A DNA stretch of 6,233 bases from Euryarchaeota archaeon UBA175 (GCA_002497895.1 DAFD01000058.1:15695-21927), one strand, 5' to 3'. Shown: positions 1 to 5,821, counted from the stretch's first letter. Numbers and translations are program-made. The notes: generated from the sequence alone by a model not told the origin.

Positions 1-710
1 GGGTCGGCTTCGACGAGCGCTTGGGTTGCTCGACCGAGCGCTCGCTCGACCGCCGGCGCGTTGTGATCTGCTAATGCAGCACGCGCCTCGTCCAAACTCT
101 GGACAGCCTCATCTAGAATTCCATCGATATTCTCGGTACCTCTCAGGCTGGCGATTCGCTCGGACAGAGTGGTGATTTCCTCATTCATGTCCGAGCGCGC
201 GTGATCAATCAATCCCTCCCAAGCAGCACGATGCTCTGAGGATTCAGCCCCAGTGACCTTGGTGAAGCGGGCTGACCATGCCGGTTCCCATGGATTGCGT
301 CCGAGGCTTGCTGCGATATCGTGGACGATACGGGCGCGGAGCGCGAGAGGGCCTGTGAGTTCGATGCGGTTGAGGAAGCAGCGGGCGATCAATCCGAATC
401 CCCAGTATGATTCTGAGCGCAGGCGCATTGAGACATCGCCCGCATCCGTTGAGAACAGCCAGCGTTGTTCGTCATAGGCTGGAAGTGCAACGAAAAGCGG
501 TGGATCTGCCGGTCCAAGAGAGCGTAGTGCTGCTCGGGCAACATCGCCAATATAGACTGTCGAATTGCCTTTGATACCGGCAGGGCGAAGTCGCCCTTCG
601 ACATCTATTGACATCTGTGGCTGTCCTTCGCGGACCTGAGCCCACAGAATAGTGATGTTCGGGTCGAGGCCGATGGTGCCCGTTGGCTCTGCCTCGTCGT
701 TCGGCTCCAC
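1..710 (-). CDS. Unrecognised protein, N-terminal part, helical C-terminal stretch, cut by left edge
   Basis: I do not recognise this protein. The minus-strand frame is free of stops from 764 to the left edge, giving 236 visible residues from the GTG at 710; the C-terminus lies outside. GTG 710 is the only usual start codon between the in-frame stop at 762-764 and an ATG at 614, which would delete residues that look coding. Residues 1-12 are acidic. About 15-120 look like a mixed alpha/beta globular domain (GLDPNITILWAQV, STVYIGDVARAALRSLG, ESYWGFGLIARCFLNRIELTG). A Trp-rich segment lies near 141-165 (NPWEPAWSARF). From about 165 onward the sequence is helical and Glu/Ala/Leu-rich, coiled-coil-like, with repeats such as VERALGRATQALVEA at the edge. 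No signal peptide or membrane segment is visible. It is divergent from the small basic gene at 758. A cytosolic protein is likely; function unknown. Confidence 0.75.
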   Translation of the reverse strand, partial: MEPNDEAEPTGTIGLDPNITILWAQVREGQPQMSIDVEGRLRPAGIKGNSTVYIGDVARAALRSLGPADPPLFVALPAYDEQRWLFSTDAGDVSMRLRSESYWGFGLIARCFLNRIELTGPLALRARIVHDIAASLGRNPWEPAWSARFTKVTGAESSEHRAAWEGLIDHARSDMNEEITTLSERIASLRGTENIDGILDEAVQSLDEARAALADHNAPAVERALGRATQALVEAD

Positions 711-757
711 ACCCGACGCTCTGCAGACTCCCCGTTGAATCTTGCGCGCATGTGAGA
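711..757. promoter_or_regulatory. Short divergent intergenic region
   Basis: This stretch of under 50 bp separates the two start codons of a divergent gene pair, so it should hold core promoter elements for both. I see no convincing archaeal TATA box or BRE, and no Shine-Dalgarno sequence at usual spacing for either start. Leaderless transcripts are therefore possible. If the alternative GTG at 752 is used for the plus gene, the region shrinks to 41 bp. The call rests on gene arrangement alone. Confidence 0.35.
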
Positions 758-985
758 ATGCTCAAGTCCCGCCGGCGCGAACAGCCTCGCGTGCCGCGCC
801 GGAAGTATGGGCGACTGACGAAAGTCGTCGAGATCCCACCGAAGGACAATTGCTCGCGATGCCGAGCAGGCAAACCTTGCCCAGTGTCGGGGCATTCTGG
901 AAATATGGTGTCTGCCGACCGCGAATGGCAAGGGCCAGAAGCGGTCGATAAGCGCACAAATAAGAAAAATCCAGCTAAGAAGTAA
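758..985 (+). CDS. Small basic protein with CCCH cysteine/histidine cluster
   Basis: I do not recognise the family. The 75-residue product is strongly basic at both ends: residues 1-20 are Arg/Lys-rich (MLKSRRREQPRVPRRKYGRL) and the tail ends KKNPAKK. In the middle, NCSRCRAGKPCPVSGH places C32, C35, C41 and H46 as C-x2-C-x5-C-x4-H, a plausible single zinc site. Basic flanks around a small metal-binding knot suggest nucleic-acid or ribosome binding, but that is inference. The start is chosen at ATG 758. GTG 752 is also in frame and would add two residues; TTG 683 would overlap the divergent gene's 5' end and is less likely. No Shine-Dalgarno sequence is seen. The TAA stop is 4 bp from the stop of the convergent recombinase gene, with no terminator between. 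Codon choice looks coding here, whereas minus-strand frames across the same DNA give Ser/Arg/Cys-rich nonsense. Confidence 0.65.
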   Translation: MLKSRRREQPRVPRRKYGRLTKVVEIPPKDNCSRCRAGKPCPVSGHSGNMVSADREWQGPEAVDKRTNKKNPAKK

Positions 986-989
986 ATCT

Positions 990-2096
990 TCAATCTTGGC
1001 GAATTGTAGGTGGTGCTTCGATTAATTCGCTTTCCAATTCATTCTCGACTGTGGAATCAACCTCAAACTCGGCCAATTCCGGCAGACGCTGTGCCCTGTG
1101 GTAGATCTCTCGCAGCGTCTGGTCACTAATCTCCAGATACACGCGAGTAGTAGCGATGCTAGCGTGACCCAATAAGCGCTGAATAGTCACCAAATCAGCC
1201 CCACGCTCCAGTAAACCGGTAGCAAATGTGTGGCGTAGAGTGTGGGGAGACAAACGAGAGCGCGGGATATCAGCCTCATCGGCCAATCTATCAATCAATT
1301 TCTGAATCGAGCGCGGATTGATTCTTCGACCGCGACTCGACAAGAATAGCGATCGCTCAGAATCCTCATCATCGATGAGATTCGAACGAAGAGCACGAAT
1401 TGGATTCCAAGCCATAATAGCCTCAGTAGTAGACTTCGTGAAGAGCACAGTCCGATCCTTCTCACCCTTGCCTCCAATCACCAAAGCAGACAGGTCATCG
1501 TGATCGACATCGTCGAGGTCGAGATTGCATAATTCGGAGACCCGCAAGCCAGTGTCTAGCATTGTAGTGACTACAGGATGAGCTAACGGGTCTTCCATTC
1601 TCAGAGCCGCGGAGCGCACTTTGAGCACCTCTGACCGGCCCAAAGGTCGCGGTAGAGGGCGCCTGCGCGCCGGCCTCTGCACCCACTCTGGAATTGAATG
1701 TCCAAGCCATTTCATCAGATGAGAAACGGCTGCAATTCTAGCGTTAATCGTAGCCGGTCGCATCTCACCAAGCCCGTTCAACCAAGAATCGATGCGACCG
1801 AAGGAAGGATCAGCGCGCTCATAGAAAATACGGACAGGAATCGTTTGAGCTTCATTCCAATCAATTTCATCCTCATCCGGTAGTGCAGTTGTCGAAAACC
1901 CGCGCGCTGCCACCGTGTAAGCACGAATCGTATGTTGCGATTTCTTCTCAGCGCGCAATTGTCCGGTCCAGCATTCGAACCAAGGAAGTGCGGCTAAGCG
2001 GATCAAGCGTGTGGGAAGAACCGATTGAATGGAGGAAGTATCGAACCGCCCCTGCCTAGCCTCTCGGCCAGCAAACCCTCCATCATCACTTTCCAT
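990..2096 (-). CDS. xerA: Tyrosine recombinase, XerA/XerC/XerD family
   Basis: Site-specific DNA recombinase of 368 residues. The N-terminal SAM-like core-binding domain spans about 32-135 (KKSQHTIRAY, then ATINARIAAVSHLMKWL). The catalytic domain spans about 150-335. The full catalytic set is visible: R185 in LDTGLRVSEL, K210 in GGKGEKDR, H285 and R288 in SPHTLRHTFA, H311 in LLGHASIATT, and the nucleophile Y320 in TRVYLEIS. The protein should therefore be active. Family members resolve chromosome dimers at dif sites, and archaeal XerA does this alone. No integrase-style cargo, att repeats or phage genes are nearby, which favours a housekeeping role over an element integrase. A 30-residue N-terminal lead and an acidic tail after about residue 340 (VENELESELIE) extend beyond the usual core. 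The start is the ATG at 2096; upstream GAGGG about 9 nt away is a weak possible ribosome site. rimK lies upstream on the same strand across a hairpin-filled gap. Confidence 0.93.
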   Translation of the reverse strand: MESDDGGFAGREARQGRFDTSSIQSVLPTRLIRLAALPWFECWTGQLRAEKKSQHTIRAYTVAARGFSTTALPDEDEIDWNEAQTIPVRIFYERADPSFGRIDSWLNGLGEMRPATINARIAAVSHLMKWLGHSIPEWVQRPARRRPLPRPLGRSEVLKVRSAALRMEDPLAHPVVTTMLDTGLRVSELCNLDLDDVDHDDLSALVIGGKGEKDRTVLFTKSTTEAIMAWNPIRALRSNLIDDEDSERSLFLSSRGRRINPRSIQKLIDRLADEADIPRSRLSPHTLRHTFATGLLERGADLVTIQRLLGHASIATTRVYLEISDQTLREIYHRAQRLPELAEFEVDSTVENELESELIEAPPTIRQD

Positions 2097-2143
2097 ATCG
2101 CGTTCCCTCGCCTCTCTCCGTCGCGAACGACGGGTGCATCCCT

Positions 2144-2273
2144 GCCCATACGGGCGAACCCAAGTGGGTCTATCCCGACTTGAATGCTTCTGATGCTGCG
2201 AGCCGTTCGGCTCCGGTTTGTGGGCGTGCTTGGAATCGCCGTATGGGCGATTTTTGATGGAGCCATACGGCTC
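2144..2273. repeat. Three hairpins sharing a CCATACGG core
   Basis: The octamer CCATACGG occurs on the plus strand at 2146-2153 and 2263-2270, and inverted (CCGTATGG) at 2239-2246. Each copy is the centre of its own stem-loop, so the loop sequence (ATAC or CATAC) is kept while the outer stem pairs differ between copies: GCCC/GGGC, TCGCC/GGCGA and GAGCC/GGCTC. The inverted copy also pairs with the third copy over 9 bp (2238-2246 with 2263-2271), allowing a competing larger fold. A kept loop with changed but still paired stems suggests a functional motif rather than a chance repeat. Confidence 0.55.
2234..2255 (+). terminator. Hairpin followed by T tract, plus strand
   Basis: A 7-bp stem, AATCGCC with GGCGATT around loop GTATG, runs straight into extra Ts (the T run is 2251-2255). 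The shape resembles an intrinsic terminator reading on the plus strand. No plus-strand gene ends nearby, since both flanking genes are on the minus strand. It would therefore stop antisense transcription, or the U tract may be incidental. Confidence 0.3.
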
Positions 2274-2329
2274 GACTCTGAAGTTCCAAAAACTTGGATT
2301 TGAGTCGATTTCACTCTGTTAGCAGAGTG
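2272..2329 (-). terminator. Possible rimK terminator: stop-codon hairpin plus downstream nested hairpin
   Basis: In the rimK direction, a 7-bp hairpin (CACTCTG/CAGAGTG, 2312-2329) overlaps the final codons and the TGA. It is followed by a nested inverted repeat (TCGACTC/GAGTCGA outside, AAGTT/AACTT inside, 2272-2308) whose inner part carries a run of Ts (CAAGTTTTTGG on the minus strand). This may end or process the rimK transcript before the recombinase gene. Archaeal terminators are mostly simple U tracts, so the assignment is tentative. Confidence 0.35.
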
Positions 2330-3324
2330 TTGTCCGGCGCTGTATCATCGGGCAACTGCGCCTCAGCGCGGCTTTGTTCGCGGACTGCAGATAGGCGCGC
2401 GTCGAGGTGCTGGGCTACGGCTGCTGCGACATTGACGCCCGAGGCGCCCTCGATACCCTCGAGTCCTGGACTTGAGTTGACTTCGAGGACGAGAGGACCA
2501 TCGCGGGATTCAAGCATGTCTACACCCGCGATATCCATTCCTAGAATATTGGCTGCAGCGAGCGCGACAGATTTGTGTAGCTCACTGAGATGGACGCGCT
2601 CGACGCGACCTCCCAAATGGAAATTAGAGCGGAATTCACTACCGGAAGCACGGCGTCGCATAGCGGCGGTTACCTTACCACCGACCACGAAAACTCGAAT
2701 ATCCTGACCGTGTGATTCCTCGATATAGGTCTGAACCAACGGGCGCATTCCTCGCTCGAGCATCTGTTGCACGAGTTGGTGAGCCTGCTGGTGATTATCG
2801 ACAAGGAAGACACCCGAACCCTGCGTGCCTTCTGTAGCCTTGACCACGCAAGGTACACCACCAGCGCGCGCGATGGCGCGATCGGTGTCCTCGATGGAAG
2901 CCACGTGCGCAGTGACTGGAATTGGAACGCCCGCGTCGGCCATCAATTGGCTGGCAAGCAACTTGTCTCGGCTTTGTTGAATCGAAAGAGATGGATTGAG
3001 GATGATTACTCCCATCTGCTCGAATTGTCTGACTATGGCGACACCGCGGCGCGTGATCGAATATCCGATTCGTGGAATCACTGCTTCACACTCGACTGGC
3101 CAGCCGCGGTGGAAGATGCGACCTCCCTTCTCATCGACAACCACAGTCAGAGACAATGGGTCGAGAATCCGTACTGCCCAACCAGCCTTCTCCGCCTCCT
3201 CGGCGAGACGTCGCGTCGAGTACAACCTCGGGCCGCGTGAGAGGATGACCAAGCGTGGGTCCATATCTCCGGCCGACCGCCAACCGTTCTTGAGTCTGAC
3301 GGCTGGACCTTGATTCTGCATCAT
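2311..3324 (-). CDS. rimK: RimK-family ATP-grasp alpha-L-glutamate ligase
   Basis: ATP-dependent ligase that forms amide bonds between glutamate and a carboxylate. Bacterial RimK adds glutamates to the C-terminus of ribosomal protein bS6, and relatives act on LysW-type carriers or cofactor F420. Numbered from ATG 3324 (337 residues), the family N-terminus ILSRGPRLYSTRRL is at 27-40 and the pre-ATP-grasp domain runs to about 115. RDKLLASQL is at 119-127. The ATP-binding strand and Gly-rich loop VVKATEGTQGSG is at 160-171, hinge LVQTYIEE near 196-203, and GQDIRVFVVGGKV near 206-218. The metal ligands are D269 and the LEVNSSPG motif (E281, N283). All key residues appear intact. A tail of about 30 residues after the family core is Ala/Glu/Asp-rich and ends LLTE. 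ATG 3324 is preferred because GGAG lies 6 nt upstream; GTG 3327 and ATG 3321 are equally close. ATG 3262-3264 (MDPRLVIL) matches the usual RimK start and would remove 20 residues. Archaea lack bS6, so the substrate is unknown. Confidence 0.9.
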   Translation of the reverse strand: MMQNQGPAVRLKNGWRSAGDMDPRLVILSRGPRLYSTRRLAEEAEKAGWAVRILDPLSLTVVVDEKGGRIFHRGWPVECEAVIPRIGYSITRRGVAIVRQFEQMGVIILNPSLSIQQSRDKLLASQLMADAGVPIPVTAHVASIEDTDRAIARAGGVPCVVKATEGTQGSGVFLVDNHQQAHQLVQQMLERGMRPLVQTYIEESHGQDIRVFVVGGKVTAAMRRRASGSEFRSNFHLGGRVERVHLSELHKSVALAAANILGMDIAGVDMLESRDGPLVLEVNSSPGLEGIEGASGVNVAAAVAQHLDARLSAVREQSRAEAQLPDDTAPDNTLLTE

Positions 3325-3334
3325 CACCTTCTCC
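3325..3334 (-). promoter_or_regulatory. Ribosome binding site of rimK
   Basis: On the minus strand the sequence GGAGAAGGTG immediately precedes two consecutive ATG codons. GGAG sits 6 nt from the ATG at 3324, a good Shine-Dalgarno match. It supports a start at 3324 or 3321 over the shorter start at 3264, although GGAG also lies 2 nt before that one, which is too close. Confidence 0.5.
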
Positions 3335-3384
3335 GCTCCAGAATCCCCCTAATCGCAGTGTTTCAGACGGTTTCGGCGGTCTCT

Positions 3385-3422
3385 CGCACGCGTGCGTATC
3401 CGCGTTCCGCAAAGCGGAACGC
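3385..3422. promoter_or_regulatory. Palindrome and perfect hairpin in the rimK/SAP divergent region
   Basis: The 153 bp between the rimK and SAP gene starts contains two perfect symmetric elements 5 bp apart. One is the 12-bp palindrome CGCACGCGTGCG (3385-3396). The other is a 9-bp stem GCGTTCCGC/GCGGAACGC with an AAA loop (3402-3422). A weaker GGGG/CCCC stem follows at 3427-3441. Dyads in a divergent promoter region could be operators, or the hairpin could lie in the 5' leader of the plus-strand gene. No clear TATA box is seen for either gene. Confidence 0.4.
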
Positions 3423-3470
3423 CGAAGGGGTTGAAAGCCCCGCAGCGAGACTGCCGAGCGTTCGATGAGC

Positions 3471-3476
3471 AGGAGG
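3471..3476 (+). promoter_or_regulatory. AGGAGG just before the SAP gene start
   Basis: A perfect AGGAGG lies only 1 nt before ATG 3478, too close for ideal ribosome placement, and about 31 nt before the alternative ATG 3508, too far. It therefore does not settle which start is used and may be incidental. Confidence 0.3.
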
Positions 3477-3477
3477 G

Positions 3478-5742
3478 ATGTGTCTGGACCGTGATTCACT
3501 ATCGGCGATGAAGGTATCCGAACTGCGGGAACTCTGCAAGGAGAACGGACTCTTCGTATCGGGGAATAAGACCGAACTGATCGACCGATTGCTCGGCGAG
3601 GAGAGTACTTCTCCGATTGCCGAGCCAAGTAAGAAATTACCAACTTCTGACGAAGGAAGGGGCGACGCGATAGATCGTCTGTTGGCTCGAGTTGAAGCCG
3701 GCGGCGGTGGAATACCTGATTCCGAGCCGGCAATCGACGAGGATTCAGAACCCGATGTGCTCGAGGCCGAGGTCTTCGAAGCCGATATCATAGAGGCCGA
3801 AATCGAAGAACCACCCGCGCCTGAGGAAGTCCTTGCAGTCGAGCCTGATGTGGTCGATACAATCATCCTCGAGGAAGAGACTCCCGCGCTTATCCTCGAA
3901 GAAGAGGATGATGACCCTTGGACTGACGGTGTTCTAGCCGAAGAGGGAGCGACGACTCTCGTCGCTGACGAAATCGTGCCTGAAGTCGATTCAGAGGCAT
4001 CGATCACCATCACCATCCCAAGCCTATCTTCGATTGAGCTCTCACCGAAGGTCATCGGCGCCGTCACTATTGTTGCACTAATTATCGGTGCCATCGGCTT
4101 CGCCCTGTTCCTGCAACAGGACTCATCCTTCGAAGCGCGAAGCCTCCATTATGGAGACAGCATGCAATTCAACATCGGAACCTCGAGCATCCAGGTAGAG
4201 GGTGACGACATGGTTGCGATATTCCGAAACGCCGCAGGAGGAGCACTCGATGATGCCTGCGGCGAGCTCACAGCAGACATCACTTCAGGCTCTGGAAGTA
4301 TCAGTATTCGGGGGGGTTCATCAAGTGAAATTATCCACCCCTCAGACCAACAATACATCGGCGCAGTAAGCGCTTTGGACGCTTATGGTAGAAGTCATCT
4401 CGCCGCTGAAAAAGTCCTTACTCATTCGATGAATATTGACCTCGATGGAAAGACTTGGAGAAGTTCCGACGAATGCGGTAATACAGGTTGGATTCTTGAG
4501 GATAATAACGTCGATATGACGACGCTGACTTGGACAGATATCGGCGATAAGCAGCTGATTCGAACGAGCACAGACTTGACGATTCGCGATGTCGATAACC
4601 GCGCTACGAATCTTGAAGCGACGACCTTTGGGCTCGATTCGATTTCGGGATTAGGAGTTGCCACTTCCTACGTTTTGCTTCCCTTGACACCTCTAGATTT
4701 GCACGAATTCTTTGGCGATGCCTCACTGACCTCCGGTTCAACCTCGGCTGATGGTGATGAGTGGTCTTGGTCTGTTGGTGAAGAGATCAATGACGGAGTC
4801 CATGGCCTCGTCTATCCGATCTCGATGTCGCATCCTGAATTTGATGCCTGCAATGGGCACCTCAACTTGGATTTGCTAGTCAAGAGCAGCGTGCCGTGGC
4901 CAGTGCAGCAAGATGCGAGTATCGTACTCGACAAAAGTCAGAAATCGAGCGAGTGCGGACTGATTGAATCCTCGCTCTCCGATGCGGCTCTACCTGATGG
5001 AAGGGTGACGATTTCTTTCTCGATGCGCGCGACGAGCAATGATAACGGCGCGCGCGCAATCGATTGGTTAGCAGATTACACAAGCAAGCCCGGGCCTGGT
5101 GAAGACCGGCCCGGAACCAGCGCCCAGCGTTCTTGGGGAGTAGCAATGCCTGATGAGAGCCAGCAACGTGACTGGGATCTTGAATCGGCGCTGGAATGTA
5201 CGGTGGCCAATTACTCATCGAGCGGTGTGGCCACCGCCATCGAGGCCGGTGGATATGTCTGGAAGGCCTCGACGGCCCTAGTCTCTGGAACATCGCAGTG
5301 GAACATGTCCTGGGTGACTGAGGATGAGCGAGCAGGTTGGACCGTTGTACGCGAGCGAGACGGAGGTTGCGTACTCATCGATGACGAAGATATGGACGAT
5401 GGGTCAGTGCAATGGAATCGCAACGCAATCCCTGATACTTTGACCATGCAGGCTCTCGAGTCTAGACTTCTGACAAGCTCTCGATACCCCGTTTTGAGCC
5501 AATATATCAACGATGGATCGGGCGAGTGGGCGGACGATGTCGAGTATGGATATCGGCTTACTGTGACCGAGGAGAATGATATCTTCGACATCGTTCCGGT
5601 CAGTATCGGCCAAGGTGCAGTCAGTGTTGGTGCAGATAAGACTTGGACCGATAGCAATAATCGCGAACATACTGTGACTTTCGCGATGGATGCAGAGAAC
5701 GCTCAGATGCTTGGTTGGTTCCATTATTGGGCGCCTAACTGA
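3478..5742 (+). CDS. Single-pass membrane protein with N-terminal SAP domain, acidic linker and Cys-paired ectodomain
   Basis: This 754-residue protein has four visible parts. Residues 11-40 match a SAP (helix-extension-helix, DNA-binding) motif: MKVSELRELCKENGLF, then GNKTELIDRLLG. Residues 41-185 form a Glu/Asp-rich, low-complexity linker. Residues about 191-213 are one hydrophobic membrane helix (VIGAVTIVALIIGAIGFALF). Residues 215-754 form a large polar domain rich in Ser, Asp and Trp, with no further membrane span. Outside the SAP domain the protein has six cysteines, all after the membrane helix, spaced as three pairs: C261/C333, C458/C493 and C574/C631. This suggests disulfides and an extracellular location, so the SAP end should be cytoplasmic. 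The first two pairs share similar surroundings (DAC...SS(D)ECG). I recognise no enzyme motif in the ectodomain. ATG 3508 (residue 11) starts exactly at the SAP motif and is a serious alternative. It is followed on the same strand by parA after 99 bp. A role linking DNA to the membrane is inference. Confidence 0.88.
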   Translation: MCLDRDSLSAMKVSELRELCKENGLFVSGNKTELIDRLLGEESTSPIAEPSKKLPTSDEGRGDAIDRLLARVEAGGGGIPDSEPAIDEDSEPDVLEAEVFEADIIEAEIEEPPAPEEVLAVEPDVVDTIILEEETPALILEEEDDDPWTDGVLAEEGATTLVADEIVPEVDSEASITITIPSLSSIELSPKVIGAVTIVALIIGAIGFALFLQQDSSFEARSLHYGDSMQFNIGTSSIQVEGDDMVAIFRNAAGGALDDACGELTADITSGSGSISIRGGSSSEIIHPSDQQYIGAVSALDAYGRSHLAAEKVLTHSMNIDLDGKTWRSSDECGNTGWILEDNNVDMTTLTWTDIGDKQLIRTSTDLTIRDVDNRATNLEATTFGLDSISGLGVATSYVLLPLTPLDLHEFFGDASLTSGSTSADGDEWSWSVGEEINDGVHGLVYPISMSHPEFDACNGHLNLDLLVKSSVPWPVQQDASIVLDKSQKSSECGLIESSLSDAALPDGRVTISFSMRATSNDNGARAIDWLADYTSKPGPGEDRPGTSAQRSWGVAMPDESQQRDWDLESALECTVANYSSSGVATAIEAGGYVWKASTALVSGTSQWNMSWVTEDERAGWTVVRERDGGCVLIDDEDMDDGSVQWNRNAIPDTLTMQALESRLLTSSRYPVLSQYINDGSGEWADDVEYGYRLTVTEENDIFDIVPVSIGQGAVSVGADKTWTDSNNREHTVTFAMDAENAQMLGWFHYWAPN
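3763..3807 (+). repeat. Three imperfect 15-bp repeats encoding EAxxx pentapeptides
   Basis: Within the acidic linker, residues 96-110 read EAEVF EADII EAEIE, three pentapeptides beginning Glu-Ala. The DNA shows decayed 15-bp periodicity (gaggcc, gaagcc, gaggcc). It points to linker growth by small tandem duplications, and the spacing of hydrophobic residues may give a short amphipathic segment. Confidence 0.45.
4048..4116 (+). other. Transmembrane helix coding segment of the SAP protein
   Basis: Codons 191-213 encode an uninterrupted hydrophobic stretch flanked by K191 on the N-terminal side and QQDSS on the C-terminal side. It is the only such stretch in the protein. It divides an acidic SAP-bearing half from a cysteine-containing half, fixing the likely topology as N-inside, C-outside. 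Confidence 0.75.
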
Positions 5743-5747
5743 TTCGT

Positions 5748-5765
5748 TGGCCGGTGAGCCGGCCA
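5748..5765 (+). terminator. GC-rich hairpin just after the SAP gene stop
   Basis: TGGCCGG and CCGGCCA form a perfect 7-bp stem around loop TGAG, starting 6 nt after the stop codon. It could protect the 3' end or help termination of the SAP transcript. No U tract follows (GGGCTTTGG comes next), so it is not a classical intrinsic terminator and read-through into parA is possible. Confidence 0.4.
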
Positions 5766-5821
5766 GGGCTTTGGAACGCTACTGAGCCAACTCAAAACTG
5801 GCGGCACATTCAACACGCCCT

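Larger units (their letters stand above)
2118..2329. other. Dense array of about eight short hairpins between rimK and the recombinase gene
   Basis: Inverted repeats sit almost end to end through this gap. CCGTCG/CGACGG has a 4-nt loop (2118-2133). GCCC/GGGC has loop ATAC (2144-2155). CAAGT-GGG/CCC-g-ACTTG has one bulged G (2161-2182). GAGCC/GGCTC has loop GTTC (2200-2213). AATCGCC/GGCGATT has loop GTATG and is followed by Ts (2234-2252). GAGCC/GGCTC has loop ATAC (2260-2273). TCGACTC/GAGTCGA encloses AAGTT/AACTT (2272-2308). CACTCTG/CAGAGTG has loop TTAG (2312-2329) and overlaps the rimK stop codon. I see no protein gene in the gap. It could be a structured 3' UTR or leader RNA, a processed small RNA, a composite terminator, or a site for a DNA-binding protein. 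The symmetry is directly visible; the function is not. Confidence 0.6.

Noticed and set aside
35..44. 10-bp palindrome CGAGCGCTCG near the left edge
   Set aside because: It lies inside the coding frame of the left-edge gene, in a GAGCG-rich stretch encoding a helical repeat, so codon repetition explains it.
605..931. Minus-strand frame of 108 residues that might be the N-terminus of the left-edge gene joined by a frameshift
   Set aside because: It is in a different frame, Arg/Ser/His-rich and shadow-like. The left-edge frame has its own usable GTG at 710, so no frameshift is needed.
472..993. Minus-strand frame starting at a TTG that overlaps the recombinase stop codon, with a hydrophobic signal-like beginning (MKIYFLAGFFLFV)
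   Set aside because: After the first residues it is Ser/Arg/Cys/His-rich with no domain character. It overlaps two better frames: the minus gene ending at the left edge and the plus small CCCH gene.
990..2096. Possibility that the tyrosine recombinase is an integrase of a mobile element
   Set aside because: No att-like direct repeats, tRNA, phage genes, excisionase or cargo genes are visible; neighbours look chromosomal. It cannot be fully excluded without more flanking sequence.
2097..2310. A dif-like recombination site beside the recombinase gene
   Set aside because: I could not find two roughly 11-bp arms around a 6-bp AT-rich centre resembling known archaeal or bacterial dif sites; the hairpins here have short loops and GC-rich stems.
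2003..2314. Minus-strand frame of 103 residues covering the rimK-recombinase gap
   Set aside because: It overlaps the recombinase 5' end in another frame, its composition is unremarkable, and the gap is dominated by hairpins rather than coding signal.
3363..4094. Minus-strand frame of 243 residues opposite the SAP gene, almost all Ser/Thr/Ile
   Set aside because: It is the antisense shadow of the Glu/Asp-rich linker (GAG/GAA/GAT read backwards gives Ser, Leu and Ile codons); no start signal or domain.
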